Source: Paenibacillus tyrphae
Lineage (GTDB): Bacteria > Bacillota > Bacilli > Paenibacillales > NBRC-103111
Length of the DNA stretch: 64,000 bases
Reading direction: 5' to 3'
NCBI RefSeq assembly: GCF_024158745.1
Contig: NZ_JAMZAW010000001.1
Location: 1 to 64,000, forward strand
Positions 25,159 through 33,121 of this stretch are shown in pieces (position 1 is the first letter of the stretch; each line of letters begins with the position of its first letter). Both the position numbers and the translations under genes were made by a program. The notes under the pieces are model-generated. The model was given only the letters and a program-made list of their open reading frames with translations, was not told the DNA's origin and made no database searches.

Positions 25159-25172
25159 AGAGTGTTGAGAAA
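25125..25172. repeat. 48-bp perfect palindrome at the junction of repeats B and C
   Basis: A perfect self-complementary stretch centred between 25148 and 25149, built from the end of copy B (TTTCTCAACACTCTGGAGCC) and its exact reverse complement, which begins copy C, around a central CACAATTGTG. It can extrude as a cruciform or form a strong RNA hairpin. Confidence 0.85.
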
Positions 25173-25439
25173 CCCTAGAAGTAGAAAATCTCAAACAAAT
25201 AGAGGTGGGGTATATCCCGTAAGAGTTTACGTCCGCCTGAAACCTGTGAAAATACCTCTAATTCTAATCAAGTTCACGGGTAGATAGGGGGTCCCCGGAA
25301 AGTAATCGGAATAAGCTTCCAAGTGTTACTTCACTTTCTGGGGGAGGGCAGCGGCTGGAAGGATATACCCCACCGGCATATGCAGAGAATTTCTAGGCGA
25401 AGCGGGCTTCTCAACAAGCTCGGCCACAACTATGGCTCC
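25139..25439. repeat. Diverged palindromic repeat, copy C
   Basis: Shares the frame of copies A and B (end hairpins GCCACAATTGTGGC and GCCACAACTATGGC, outer arm GAGTGTTGAGAA/TTCTCAACAAGCTC, internal GGTGGGGTATATCC/GGATATACCCCACC) but has a different central part without the TTGTC/GACAA stem. It ends at the stop codon of the siderophore-binding protein gene, as copy A does at the MFS gene. Confidence 0.7.
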
Positions 25440-26393
25440 TTACCGATTCCCCATCGCCTTCATCACTTCTTCGATCGCGATCATTTTACCAAGCGGCATC
25501 GGTCCAAGGATGGACGTATCCTCGATATAGTAGACTTGATTGCTTTTGGGAGCTTTCATTCCGTTCCAGATCTCGTTGTCCTTCAGCGTTTCCTTGACGC
25601 CCTTTTTAATCGGCGTAGCGTAGTTGTTGACGATAAAAATATGATCCGGATTCATCGTCGCCAGCGTTTCGAGGGACAAGGACCCGCCCTTTTCGTTGCC
25701 GGGTACCGGCTTCAGTCCAAGCTCCTTGTAAAAATCGGCGACGCGCTGCTCATTGAAAGTGATGAATTCCTTTCCGCCATACATCGCGAACAAGACCGTC
25801 TCTCCGCTGCGGCTCGCCAGCTTCGCTTTGTATTCCTTCGCCTTGCGGTCGAAGTCGGCCAAGAAGGCCGCCGCCTTCTCTTCCTTCCCGATGGCCCCGG
25901 CAATCAGCTGCAGCGTCCCCTTCCAATCCTCGGTGTACGGAAAAATAACCGTCGGCGCAATTTGGCTGAGCTGGTCGTATTTATCGGCCATATCGTCGGA
26001 GGCGATAATCAAATCCGGCTGCGACGCGAGCAGCCTCTCCATGCTCACTTCTTTGCCCAGATCGATCACGGGCTTTCCATCGAGCTTTTTCTGCAAATTC
26101 GGGAAGCTGCTCATCATTGCCAGCCCCTGGGCAGCAACGGGAATTTCGTCCAAGACGACCAAGTCGTCGACAAAAGTGAGATAAGGCGACGCGATTTTTA
26201 CCGGCCGCTCCTTGATCACCGTTTCTCCTTTCATATGCTTGATGGTCCTCGGAAAAGAAGCTTGCGCCGCCGTCCCCTCGGGCTTATTCCGATCCCCTGA
26301 AGCGCCGGTTCCCGGGTCGCTTGCCGTGCATCCGGCAATCACCCCCGCCATCGCAAGCAGAAGCAGAAGCGATAACCAAGTTCGTCTGTGCAT
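25440..26393 (-). CDS. Iron-siderophore ABC transporter substrate-binding lipoprotein
   Basis: A 317-residue lipoprotein (signal WLSLLLLLAMAGVIAGC) of the periplasmic binding protein class III (FepB/FeuA/YfiY-like, PF01497). Landmarks: VKIASPYLTFVDDLVVLDEIP, MERLLASQPDLIIASDDMADKYDQL and LETLATMNPDHIFIV. It captures an iron-loaded siderophore for an ABC permease encoded elsewhere; no permease genes are adjacent. The ATG follows AAAGGAGGG, and a Fur box lies 62 bases upstream. The regulator and exporter genes upstream suggest a siderophore that is both exported and taken up. Confidence 0.88.
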   Translation of the reverse strand: MHRRTWLSLLLLLAMAGVIAGCTASDPGTGASGDRNKPEGTAAQASFPRTIKHMKGETVIKERPVKIASPYLTFVDDLVVLDEIPVAAQGLAMMSSFPNLQKKLDGKPVIDLGKEVSMERLLASQPDLIIASDDMADKYDQLSQIAPTVIFPYTEDWKGTLQLIAGAIGKEEKAAAFLADFDRKAKEYKAKLASRSGETVLFAMYGGKEFITFNEQRVADFYKELGLKPVPGNEKGGSLSLETLATMNPDHIFIVNNYATPIKKGVKETLKDNEIWNGMKAPKSNQVYYIEDTSILGPMPLGKMIAIEEVMKAMGNR

Positions 26394-26454
26394 GTTTTTT
26401 GGCCCTCCTTTGTTTTTGCCGCCGCTCCTTGCGGTCTTGTGCTCTTGATTAATT

Positions 26455-26473
26455 GATAACGATTTTCATTATC
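26455..26473 (-). promoter_or_regulatory. Fur box upstream of the siderophore-binding protein
   Basis: GATAACGATTTTCATTATC matches the classical 19-bp Fur consensus GATAATGATAATCATTATC at 16 positions. It lies upstream of the lipoprotein gene, predicting iron repression. Confidence 0.8.
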
Positions 26474-26557
26474 AACAAATGGTATGCTATCGTATCAGCG
26501 TCCGCTCTTCCACCCCTGCACGGATTTTTTCTGCGGTTGCCGGGATTTTTATGCGCA

Positions 26558-26593
26558 GCAAAAAACCGCCAAAGGAATTTCCTTCGGCGGTTT
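26558..26593 (-). terminator. Terminator of the second AraC regulator gene
   Basis: Stem AAACCGCC/GGCGGTTT with inner AAGGAAATTCCTT pairing, followed on the minus strand by TTTTTTGCTGCG; located 26 bases after the AraC gene stop. Confidence 0.8.
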
Positions 26594-26618
26594 AGCGGTC
26601 AGACGCGGGAGCACAACG

Positions 26619-27596
26619 CTATTTGCGGACGAGCTCGCCGGGATTAAACCCGTACTTCTCACGGAACACTTCGGCAAAATGGCTCGGATTCGAATAACCG
26701 ACGACGCAGGCGGCCTGATTCACGTTGACCTGCCCCTTCTGCAGCAGCAGCAGCGCTTTCTCCAGCCTCTTCTCCCGCAAATAGCCGAAGACCGTGTGCC
26801 CGTACACTTCCTTGAACCCGATCTTCAGCTTGAAGTCGTTGAGACCAACCGTTCGGGACAGCTCCAGCAGCGAAGGCGGGCTATCCATGCTGTGCAGCAG
26901 CACCTCCTGCGCCTGACGTATTTTCTCCAGATCGCTCTTGCTCAGCTTGGACCGGATATGCTTATCGTCGGGCTCACGATCCCACAGCAGCGTATGAAAC
27001 GAAAGGGACAGCAGCTCCAGCGCCTTGCTTTCCATATAAATTTTGCGCGTCTCGTTCGAATAAGAGGCATCCAGTATCTGCTGCAGGATGACGGAAGCCG
27101 CAGGCTCGATTGTCTGCTCGAACAGGCGAAACGAACGGCGGTCGACCAGTTTGGCAAAATCGACGGCGCGCTTCCCTTCAAAATCTTCCATAAAACGATC
27201 AAACGTTGCGACTGGAATCCCGATACCAACCGCAAGCATCGGCTGGTTCCCGTCGAAGTCAAAATGCGCGTGAAACCGGTCCACCAGCTGCAGCGTGCAG
27301 CGGTTCGCACGAAATTCATGCTTCATTCCGGAAATATGAAGCTCCCGCTTTCCTTGCAGGCAAAAGCTAAGCTCGACCATCGCCGAATCCGTGCGCAGCT
27401 GAAATTGACGATTCCGCGTAAGCGTGTAATCCGAAATGACGATCTCCAAATCCGGTCGCGGCACGAACCGGCGCAGCGCACCTTCTCCGGCCTGACGCGG
27501 AACGGGCAGCTGCTCGGTCCGGTCGGCATAATGGCGCGACAATTGAAAACCGTCGAAAAACGCATTATATATTTGATGAAAATCCTCAGCCATCAT
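26619..27596 (-). CDS. AraC-family regulator of iron-siderophore genes
   Basis: A 325-residue protein with an N-terminal sensing domain and a C-terminal AraC double helix-turn-helix (LLELSRTVGLNDFKLKIGFKEVYG; VNQAACVVGYSNPSHFAEVFREKYG). It is a paralogue of the regulator at 0.2-1.2 kb and resembles PchR/YbtA-type activators that respond to siderophores. The ATG at 27596 is preferred over an upstream GTG (27605) whose first base abuts the likely ribosome binding site. A near-perfect Fur box lies 52 bases upstream. Flanked by an MFS exporter and a siderophore-binding lipoprotein, all on the same strand. Confidence 0.87.
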   Translation of the reverse strand: MMAEDFHQIYNAFFDGFQLSRHYADRTEQLPVPRQAGEGALRRFVPRPDLEIVISDYTLTRNRQFQLRTDSAMVELSFCLQGKRELHISGMKHEFRANRCTLQLVDRFHAHFDFDGNQPMLAVGIGIPVATFDRFMEDFEGKRAVDFAKLVDRRSFRLFEQTIEPAASVILQQILDASYSNETRKIYMESKALELLSLSFHTLLWDREPDDKHIRSKLSKSDLEKIRQAQEVLLHSMDSPPSLLELSRTVGLNDFKLKIGFKEVYGHTVFGYLREKRLEKALLLLQKGQVNVNQAACVVGYSNPSHFAEVFREKYGFNPGELVRK

Positions 27597-27647
27597 CGTT
27601 AGCACCTGAATCCTCTCACTCCGTAGTCGTTCATCCCTCCTCTTAAA

Positions 27648-27662
27648 TGATAATAATTCTCA
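27648..27662 (-). promoter_or_regulatory. Fur box upstream of the second AraC regulator
   Basis: TGATAATAATTCTCA matches the 7-1-7 Fur consensus TGATAATnATTATCA with one mismatch. It sits between the MFS exporter stop codon and the regulator start. Confidence 0.75.
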
Positions 27663-27667
27663 ATTGT

Positions 27668-28852
27668 TTAGTCAACCACGGCCTGCCGCTTGCTCCGCAT
27701 TCCCCGGCTGCTCCACACATAGCCCGTGAGCAGCACAAGCAGCAGGATTAAGAGCCAGAACGGCGTTTCCGGGCTAATCCGGTACAGGAACGTGCCGGTC
27801 AACGGACCGAGAAGCGATCCGATCCCGATCGCTGCGGCGATCATCCCGGCGGCCGCACCCTGTTCATGCTTGGCTACGGCCAAGGAAGCCCCTGAGGTGA
27901 AGCCGGGAATCGCCAGCCCTACCCCAATCCCCATTAGGGCGAAAGCGGCAAAGAACGGCGCGATATGGCTGAAGCTTACGAGCAGCACAAGACCGACGGC
28001 GAAGACCGGGACTCCCAACTGCAGCAATTTCAAGGGGGTCAGCCGGTTTTTGCGGACGACCGTGAACTGAACCAGCGCCATCATGAGGCCGATGCAGAAC
28101 AGAGCTGCACCTACCGCTTGCGCCGTTTCGGTCGCCGACAAGCCGAGCTTATCCTGAAAATAAAATCCGGCGGTCACCTGCGTCTGGATCAACGCCATCA
28201 TGACGATCATGGCAACCGCAAGGTAAGGAAGTATTTCTTTGCGCAGCGTTTTCTTCTTCTGACCGTGCGCCTGCGGCTTGGAATTCACCATGCCGAAGGC
28301 GACCCAGAGCATGACGAGCAAAGGCAGAGCAACTGCGAGATAGATCGGGGCCAGCAGGCTCAGGGCAGTCAGCAGCGCGCCGACCGCAGGACCGACGACA
28401 AGCCCGAGACCGTTGGCTGCGCCGATTAACGACATCCCGGCGGCGCGGTCCTTCTCGGTCGTAATATCCGCCATGTACGCCTGACTGGACGATAAGACAG
28501 CCGGGAACGCGGCTCCCAGCAGCAGGCGCGAGATCAGCAGCAGTGTAAACAATACGGCAGGCTGGAACTTGCCGGCCAAGCCTTGCTCGGTCACCGCAAC
28601 GAACATGCCGAAGCTGGCGGCCATGCCCGTCAGCCCGATCAACAGCACCGGCTTGCGCCCGATGCGGTCGCTCCAGCTTCCCCAGAACGCCGAAGTGAGC
28701 AGCACCATGAACGAGGAAGCCGCTACAATCCAGCCGGCATCCGTTTCCGATAGTCCGAGCTCGCGGATCAGCGGGGCGACAAGCGGATTGAGAATGCCGA
28801 GACCGACATAGCCGATCAGGACCGAAGTAAAAATAATGTATTTTGCACGCAT
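27668..28852 (-). CDS. MFS transporter, probable siderophore exporter
   Basis: A 394-residue, 12-TM MFS protein. Motif A is intact in the 2-3 loop (GSWSDRIGRKPVLLIG), and TM5 carries the antiporter pattern GLVVGPAVGALL. The ATG follows GGGAGGAATC. It precedes, on the same strand, an AraC regulator and a siderophore-binding lipoprotein, each with a Fur box. That setting resembles bacillibactin exporter loci, so siderophore export is the most likely job, although sequence alone only shows a drug/metabolite:H+ antiporter. Confidence 0.83.
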   Translation of the reverse strand: MRAKYIIFTSVLIGYVGLGILNPLVAPLIRELGLSETDAGWIVAASSFMVLLTSAFWGSWSDRIGRKPVLLIGLTGMAASFGMFVAVTEQGLAGKFQPAVLFTLLLISRLLLGAAFPAVLSSSQAYMADITTEKDRAAGMSLIGAANGLGLVVGPAVGALLTALSLLAPIYLAVALPLLVMLWVAFGMVNSKPQAHGQKKKTLRKEILPYLAVAMIVMMALIQTQVTAGFYFQDKLGLSATETAQAVGAALFCIGLMMALVQFTVVRKNRLTPLKLLQLGVPVFAVGLVLLVSFSHIAPFFAAFALMGIGVGLAIPGFTSGASLAVAKHEQGAAAGMIAAAIGIGSLLGPLTGTFLYRISPETPFWLLILLLVLLTGYVWSSRGMRSKRQAVVD

Positions 28853-28971
28853 TTAACGATTCCTCCCTCCGTTTCGTTTCTTAATTGTAGAGGGAACGGA
28901 ACCCGGTGTCCGCCGTCCTGCGGAGCGTGCCGAACACTGGAGGGATTTTTTCTTAGAGCGCAACAAGCAAA

Positions 28972-29027
28972 AGCACGATCCGCCACCCTATCCGCTTCAA
29001 GCGAATGCCTGGATGGCAAACCGTGCT
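28972..29027 (-). terminator. Probable terminator of the nrd operon
   Basis: Arms AGCACG (28972-28977) and CGTGCT (29022-29027) with further partial pairing inside; on the minus strand followed by TTTGCTTG. It lies about 45 bases after the nrdF stop codon. Confidence 0.45.
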
Positions 29028-29070
29028 CTCTCCTTAAAGCAGACTGCCTGCACTCTGGGCAGCAGCTGAT

Positions 29071-30033
29071 TTATTCAAACCGGAAGTCGTCGTCGGTCAG
29101 CGGCTCGACGTGAATCGTGCGCACATAGCCGTTTCCTTTTTTGGAAAAGAAGTCGTGCTGCTTCGTCCGCGTGCTGATGCCGTTCAAGACGATCGGGTTG
29201 ATCTCTTCCTCTTCGAACAGCGGGTCTTGGCCTAAATTCATCAGCGCTTTGTTCGCGTTGTAGCGCAGAAACGCCTTCACCTCGTCGACCAAGCCGACGG
29301 AAGCGTACAACTGCTCCGTGTACCGCTCCTCGTTGCCGTGCAAATAGCGCAGCAGTCCGAGCAGCGTCTCGGTAGCGTCCTCCTGATCCTCTTGGCTCAG
29401 TCCGGCGAACACCTCCTGCGCCAGCACCCCGACATACAGACCGTGGATGCTCTCGTCGCGCAGAATAAGATCGATAATTTCGCCGCTGCTCGTCATTTTC
29501 CCCTGCCCAGCCAAATAGAGCGGGTAGAAAAAGCCGCTGTAGAACAAGTAGCTTTCCAGCAAGACGGACGCGCACATCGCCAAGTACAGCTCCTTCGGCG
29601 TCCGGATGTGGTTGTAATACTGGGAAATCGTCTCCGCTTTCGTCTGCAAAAACACATTTTGCTCTACCCAGCGGAACACGCCGTCGATCTCTTCGGTTGT
29701 CGCCAGCGTCGTAAAGATGCTGCTGTACGATTTGGCGTGAATCTGCTCCATCATGCCCATGAAGCCGAGCACCGCCTTGCGCTGCAGCCCTTCGACGTGC
29801 TCCAGCAGCTTCGGCATGCCGACGCCGCCCTGAACCGTATCGAGCAGCGTCAATCCGCCAAGCACCTTCATATATAGATCGCGTTCGTCGTCATTGAGCG
29901 TCAACCAGCTCATTTTGTCGTCGGACAGCGGAATTTCGTCGTCGGTCCAGAACTGCATGATGTTCTGGTTCCAGAAGGTTATCGTAAAATCGTCGTCCGG
30001 ACGGTTCCAGTTGACCGCCTTCAATACGCTCAT
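29071..30033 (-). CDS. nrdF: Ribonucleotide reductase class Ib beta subunit NrdF
   Basis: A 320-residue radical-generating subunit of class Ib ribonucleotide reductase. The ferritin-like fold carries dimetal ligands and the radical tyrosine in MMEQIHAKSYSSIF and later LILRDESIHGLYVG, plus the conserved RYNANKALMNLGQDP and C-terminal HVEPLTDDDFRFE tail that docks to NrdE. The start MSVLKAVNWNRPDDDFT at 30031-30033 follows GAGGAG. Downstream partner of nrdE and nrdI; the enzyme reduces ribonucleoside diphosphates and uses a Mn or Fe cofactor assembled with NrdI. Confidence 0.93.
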   Translation of the reverse strand: MSVLKAVNWNRPDDDFTITFWNQNIMQFWTDDEIPLSDDKMSWLTLNDDERDLYMKVLGGLTLLDTVQGGVGMPKLLEHVEGLQRKAVLGFMGMMEQIHAKSYSSIFTTLATTEEIDGVFRWVEQNVFLQTKAETISQYYNHIRTPKELYLAMCASVLLESYLFYSGFFYPLYLAGQGKMTSSGEIIDLILRDESIHGLYVGVLAQEVFAGLSQEDQEDATETLLGLLRYLHGNEERYTEQLYASVGLVDEVKAFLRYNANKALMNLGQDPLFEEEEINPIVLNGISTRTKQHDFFSKKGNGYVRTIHVEPLTDDDFRFE

Positions 30034-30076
30034 ACCATCGGCTCCTCTCACTTGCCTTGCTCGAATGCTGTCGTCG

Positions 30077-32161
30077 TTACACGGAGCAGCTTATGCATTC
30101 TTCCATCGTCAACCGGTTCGTCCGGGTATAGTACAGCGACTTCAAGCCTTTGCGGGCGGCATAAATGTAATACCTTGCCAGCTGTCTCGTCGTCACGTCG
30201 CTGTTGACGTGCAGCACGGTCGAGATGCCTTGGTCGACGTGCGCCTGAATCTCCGCGATCAGATCCAGCACCTTGAACTGGTCCATCTGGTAAGCAGACT
30301 TGTAATAGAAGAAGTTGTCCCGGTTCATATACGGCATCGGGTAATACGTCGTCGAATTCGCGTACGTCCGCGTCTCGATCGGCTCCACGATCGGCATGAT
30401 GCTGGAGGTCGCGTTTTGGATATACGAGATGCTTTGCGTCGGGGCAATCGCCAGCCGGTAAGCATGATACAGCCCATGCGTGCATACGGCCTCCTGCAGC
30501 GCCCGCCAATCCTCGGGAGAAGGAAGCGCCATTTCCCCGAACAGCGCCTTGACCTTCTCCGTCACCGGCCGGTAATCCGTATCGGTGTAACGGGTGAAAT
30601 AACTGCCGTCGGCGTAATCCGACCGTTCGAAGCCCGCGAACGTAACGCCCGTCTTCTTCGCCGTCTCCATGCTGGCTTCCAGCGAGTAAAAATTCATCAT
30701 CATGAAGAAGGTGCGGACGAAATCTTTCGCTTCTTCGCTTTCGTACGCGATCTTGTTCTTCGCCAGGAAGCCGTGCAAATTCATCGCGCCGAGCCCGACC
30801 GAGTGCATTTCGCGGTTCGCTTTCGCCACGCCCGGCGCATTGGCGACATGGGTCATATCGCTGACCGCCGTTAACGCCATGATTCCTTCGCGGACCGATT
30901 CGCGTATTTTGCCCTGCTCCATCACGTTGACGATGTTAAGCGAAGCCAGATTGCAGCTGATATCGCGCCGGATGATGTCCGGCTGCCCGTAGTCGGCGAT
31001 CTCCGACGTTTCCTGAAGCTGGAAAATTTCCGTGCACAGATTGGACATTTTGATCGAACCGATATTTTTAAGCGCATGCGCCCGGTTGGCGTTGCTTTTG
31101 TTCATCATGTACGGATACCCGGATTCGAGCTGCACCGTCGCTATTTTTACGAGCATATCGCGCGCGCTCATGACCGCTTTCTTGCGCACCCGCTCGTCGG
31201 CCAGCAGCCGGTCGTACATCTCGTCCATATCCATGTCGTCGAGATGCGTCCCGTAGGCCTTCCAGACGGAGTACGGCGCGAACACGTGAAGCGGCTCGTT
31301 GTCCTCGGCCAGCCGGTAGAACCGGTTCGGAACGATCAGACCGATCGAGAGCGTCTTCAGCCGGCTTTTCTCGTCCGCGTTAATCTTCTTGCTGTCCAGA
31401 AACTCCATCACGTCCCAGCCGAAGATGTTGTAATAGGCCGCCCCGGAACCTTTGCGCTGTCCCATTTGGTCGGCATACGAGAACGCGTCCTCCATCAGCT
31501 TCAGCACCGGCATGATGCCTTTGGCGGCGCCTTCGACGCCTTTGATCGGCTCTCCGCGTCCGCGCAGCTTGGACAGGTTCACCGCTACGCCGCCGCCGAT
31601 CTTGGACAGCTGCATGCACGTGGCGAGCACATAGTTGATCGAATTGAGCGAATCGTCCATCTCCAGCAAAAAGCAAGACACCATCTCGCCGCGCCGGCTT
31701 TTTCCGGCATTGAGGAACGTCGGAGTCGCCGGTTGCAGCCGCTGCTCCATCATCGAAGCCGCCAAGGCCCGCGCGGTATCCGCATCGCCGCGTCCGAGAT
31801 GCAGCGCGACGATCGCCACGCGATCGGGATAATGCTCCAGATAGAGCGAGCGGTCATTGCTTTTCATCGCATAATCCGTATAAAACTTCGAAGCCGCCAT
31901 GTACGACTGAAACTGAAAGCCGTAGCTATGCGTAATCCGGTAGACGTCCTCGACCTCTTCCGGCGAATAACGGTCGTACACGTTCTCGTAGTAGTCGTTG
32001 TCGATCATATAACGGACCTTTTCAGCCGTATCGGCGAAACGGATGCTGCTGTGTTCCACCTCTTCCATAAACGCTCGGACCGCCTCCCGGTCCTTCTCCA
32101 GTTGAAAAAATCCATCCGCTTCCCGCCGCATCAGTTGGTTGTTCAATTCAATATGCCGCAA
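30077..32161 (-). CDS. nrdE: Ribonucleotide reductase class Ib alpha subunit NrdE
   Basis: A 694-residue catalytic subunit. Visible features: N-terminal region without an ATP-cone, substrate-site FLNAGKSRRGEMVSCFLLEM, radical-site NLCTEIFQL and CNLASLN, GLGAMNLHGFLAKNKI, the phosphate-binding APTQSISYIQNATSSIMP, the tyrosine pair YYTRTN and the redox-active C-terminal CISCSV. Absence of the ATP-cone is typical of class Ib. It overlaps the nrdI stop by 14 bases. Works with NrdF (downstream) and is controlled by the upstream cobalamin riboswitch. Confidence 0.93.
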   Translation of the reverse strand: MRHIELNNQLMRREADGFFQLEKDREAVRAFMEEVEHSSIRFADTAEKVRYMIDNDYYENVYDRYSPEEVEDVYRITHSYGFQFQSYMAASKFYTDYAMKSNDRSLYLEHYPDRVAIVALHLGRGDADTARALAASMMEQRLQPATPTFLNAGKSRRGEMVSCFLLEMDDSLNSINYVLATCMQLSKIGGGVAVNLSKLRGRGEPIKGVEGAAKGIMPVLKLMEDAFSYADQMGQRKGSGAAYYNIFGWDVMEFLDSKKINADEKSRLKTLSIGLIVPNRFYRLAEDNEPLHVFAPYSVWKAYGTHLDDMDMDEMYDRLLADERVRKKAVMSARDMLVKIATVQLESGYPYMMNKSNANRAHALKNIGSIKMSNLCTEIFQLQETSEIADYGQPDIIRRDISCNLASLNIVNVMEQGKIRESVREGIMALTAVSDMTHVANAPGVAKANREMHSVGLGAMNLHGFLAKNKIAYESEEAKDFVRTFFMMMNFYSLEASMETAKKTGVTFAGFERSDYADGSYFTRYTDTDYRPVTEKVKALFGEMALPSPEDWRALQEAVCTHGLYHAYRLAIAPTQSISYIQNATSSIMPIVEPIETRTYANSTTYYPMPYMNRDNFFYYKSAYQMDQFKVLDLIAEIQAHVDQGISTVLHVNSDVTTRQLARYYIYAARKGLKSLYYTRTNRLTMEECISCSV

Positions 32162-32507
32162 CGGTGCCCACCTCGCTTCTAAACGTTTCTATATCTCGTT
32201 TCGTTCCCGCAAGCTCGAATTTGCTCAAGACCGGTACGCCATACATGGATGCAATCCGATCGGCGCTCTTGGCGAATCCGTCGCCCCAATTGCGGTTGCC
32301 GCTGGCGGCGACCCCAAGCAGTCGGCTGTGATTGCGCTGAAGAAAAGCGGCCGTTTTCTCCGGAACCTGCCCGAAGCCGGTCGTATAAGTAACAAGGACG
32401 AAAGGCTCGTCCATCTGCATGTTCTCCTCGATTTGAACCGATCGCATGTTCAGCTTACCGATAAATCTCCGCACATTCCCCGTTCTGGAATCGTACGCAA
32501 TCAGCAT
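32148..32507 (-). CDS. nrdI: Flavodoxin-like NrdI, NrdF cofactor maturation protein
   Basis: A 119-residue NrdI. The FMN phosphate loop SRTGNVRRF, TYTTGFGQVPEKTAAFL and VAASGNRNWGDGFAKSAD are characteristic. It delivers an oxidant to assemble the dimanganese-tyrosyl radical in NrdF. First gene of nrdIEF; its start lies about 90 bases after a terminator hairpin that forms the expression platform of a B12 riboswitch. Confidence 0.92.
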   Translation of the reverse strand: MLIAYDSRTGNVRRFIGKLNMRSVQIEENMQMDEPFVLVTYTTGFGQVPEKTAAFLQRNHSRLLGVAASGNRNWGDGFAKSADRIASMYGVPVLSKFELAGTKRDIETFRSEVGTVAAY

Positions 32508-32599
32508 GGGTCTTCGTCTCCTTTTTTCTCTCCCGCCAACGCCCCGGACACGGCAAAAAAAAGACGCCGCCGGCCCGCGGAACGGACCGAATGCGTCTC

Positions 32600-32627
32600 A
32601 AAAACAGCATGAAAATAAACATGCTGT
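32600..32627 (-). terminator. Expression-platform terminator of the cobalamin riboswitch
   Basis: ACAGCATG/CATGCTGT stem (8 bp) followed on the minus strand by TTTTTGAG, about 50 bases after the aptamer and before nrdI. Ligand binding would favour this terminator and shut off nrdIEF. Confidence 0.7.
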
Positions 32628-32675
32628 CTAAGCACGATGCCGGACACGTTCCTATCTCCGTAGGACGGGTGTCGA

Positions 32676-32862
32676 ATGAACAGGCAGGTCTCCTGGCTCG
32701 GAGTCATCGCGCCCTCCCCCTTCCCGGCCACACATGCGACAAGGCCAGTGGGCGAACTCGGAGGGACACTCTTCCTTACAGTGGCGGGACCGCGCCGGCT
32801 TTGCACCGGACTTCCCTATTAAGCCTGTCCGCGTCTTTAGCGGAAAGGCGCCTGTCCAATCA
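32676..32862 (-). ncRNA. Cobalamin (AdoCbl) riboswitch controlling nrdIEF
   Basis: Read on the minus strand, the hallmark conserved segments appear in order: AAGTCCGGTGCAAAGCCGG, GCGGTCCCGCCACTGTAA and, near the 3' end, the B12 box GAGCCAGGAGACCTGCC. The spacing is that of class I cobalamin aptamers. A terminator hairpin follows, then nrdI. When adenosylcobalamin is present the operon for the B12-independent reductase should be off. Confidence 0.93.
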
Positions 32863-32884
32863 CGATATGTAGATGATAGATTCA

Positions 32885-32913
32885 AATTTATATCAAGATG
32901 TTGTGTTTGTCAA
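32885..32913 (-). promoter_or_regulatory. Sigma-A promoter of the riboswitch-nrdIEF transcript
   Basis: On the minus strand a perfect -35 TTGACA (32913-32908), a 17-base spacer and a -10 TAAATT (32890-32885), placed 20-30 bases before the start of the cobalamin aptamer. Confidence 0.75.
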
Positions 32914-33012
32914 GACTAATGCTCATGGCTTGAACGGGGTTCTGCGGTTGATTTTTGAGGCGCATCCGCTCCCGCCTGCGTCTGGTGCGGGTTCTGCAAA
33001 TGTGGATATTTA

Positions 33013-33041
33013 TTGACCGACTTAAATATGATGACTATAAT
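33013..33041 (+). promoter_or_regulatory. Sigma-A promoter of the SCP2/Fe-S-like gene
   Basis: TTGACC (33013-33018), 17-base spacer, TATAAT (33036-33041), 80 bases before the start codon. Followed immediately by the dyad at 33045-33060. Confidence 0.75.
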
Positions 33042-33044
33042 ATT

Positions 33045-33060
33045 TATGATGATCATCATA
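33045..33060. promoter_or_regulatory. Palindromic operator, probably for the downstream TetR regulator
   Basis: TATGATGATCATCATA is a perfect 16-bp palindrome lying at the predicted transcription start. The position would block initiation if occupied. The tetR-like gene in the same unit is the natural candidate to bind it. Confidence 0.55.
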
Positions 33061-33121
33061 TTTTGATCGTCGATCCGGTTTCTCCATTTTCGTTTTTTGA
33101 TCGAAAGGAGCTATAATAGTC

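Noticed and set aside
24884..25440. Short open frames inside the palindromic repeats
   Set aside because: The sequence is conserved as paired stems, not as protein, and the frames differ between copies.
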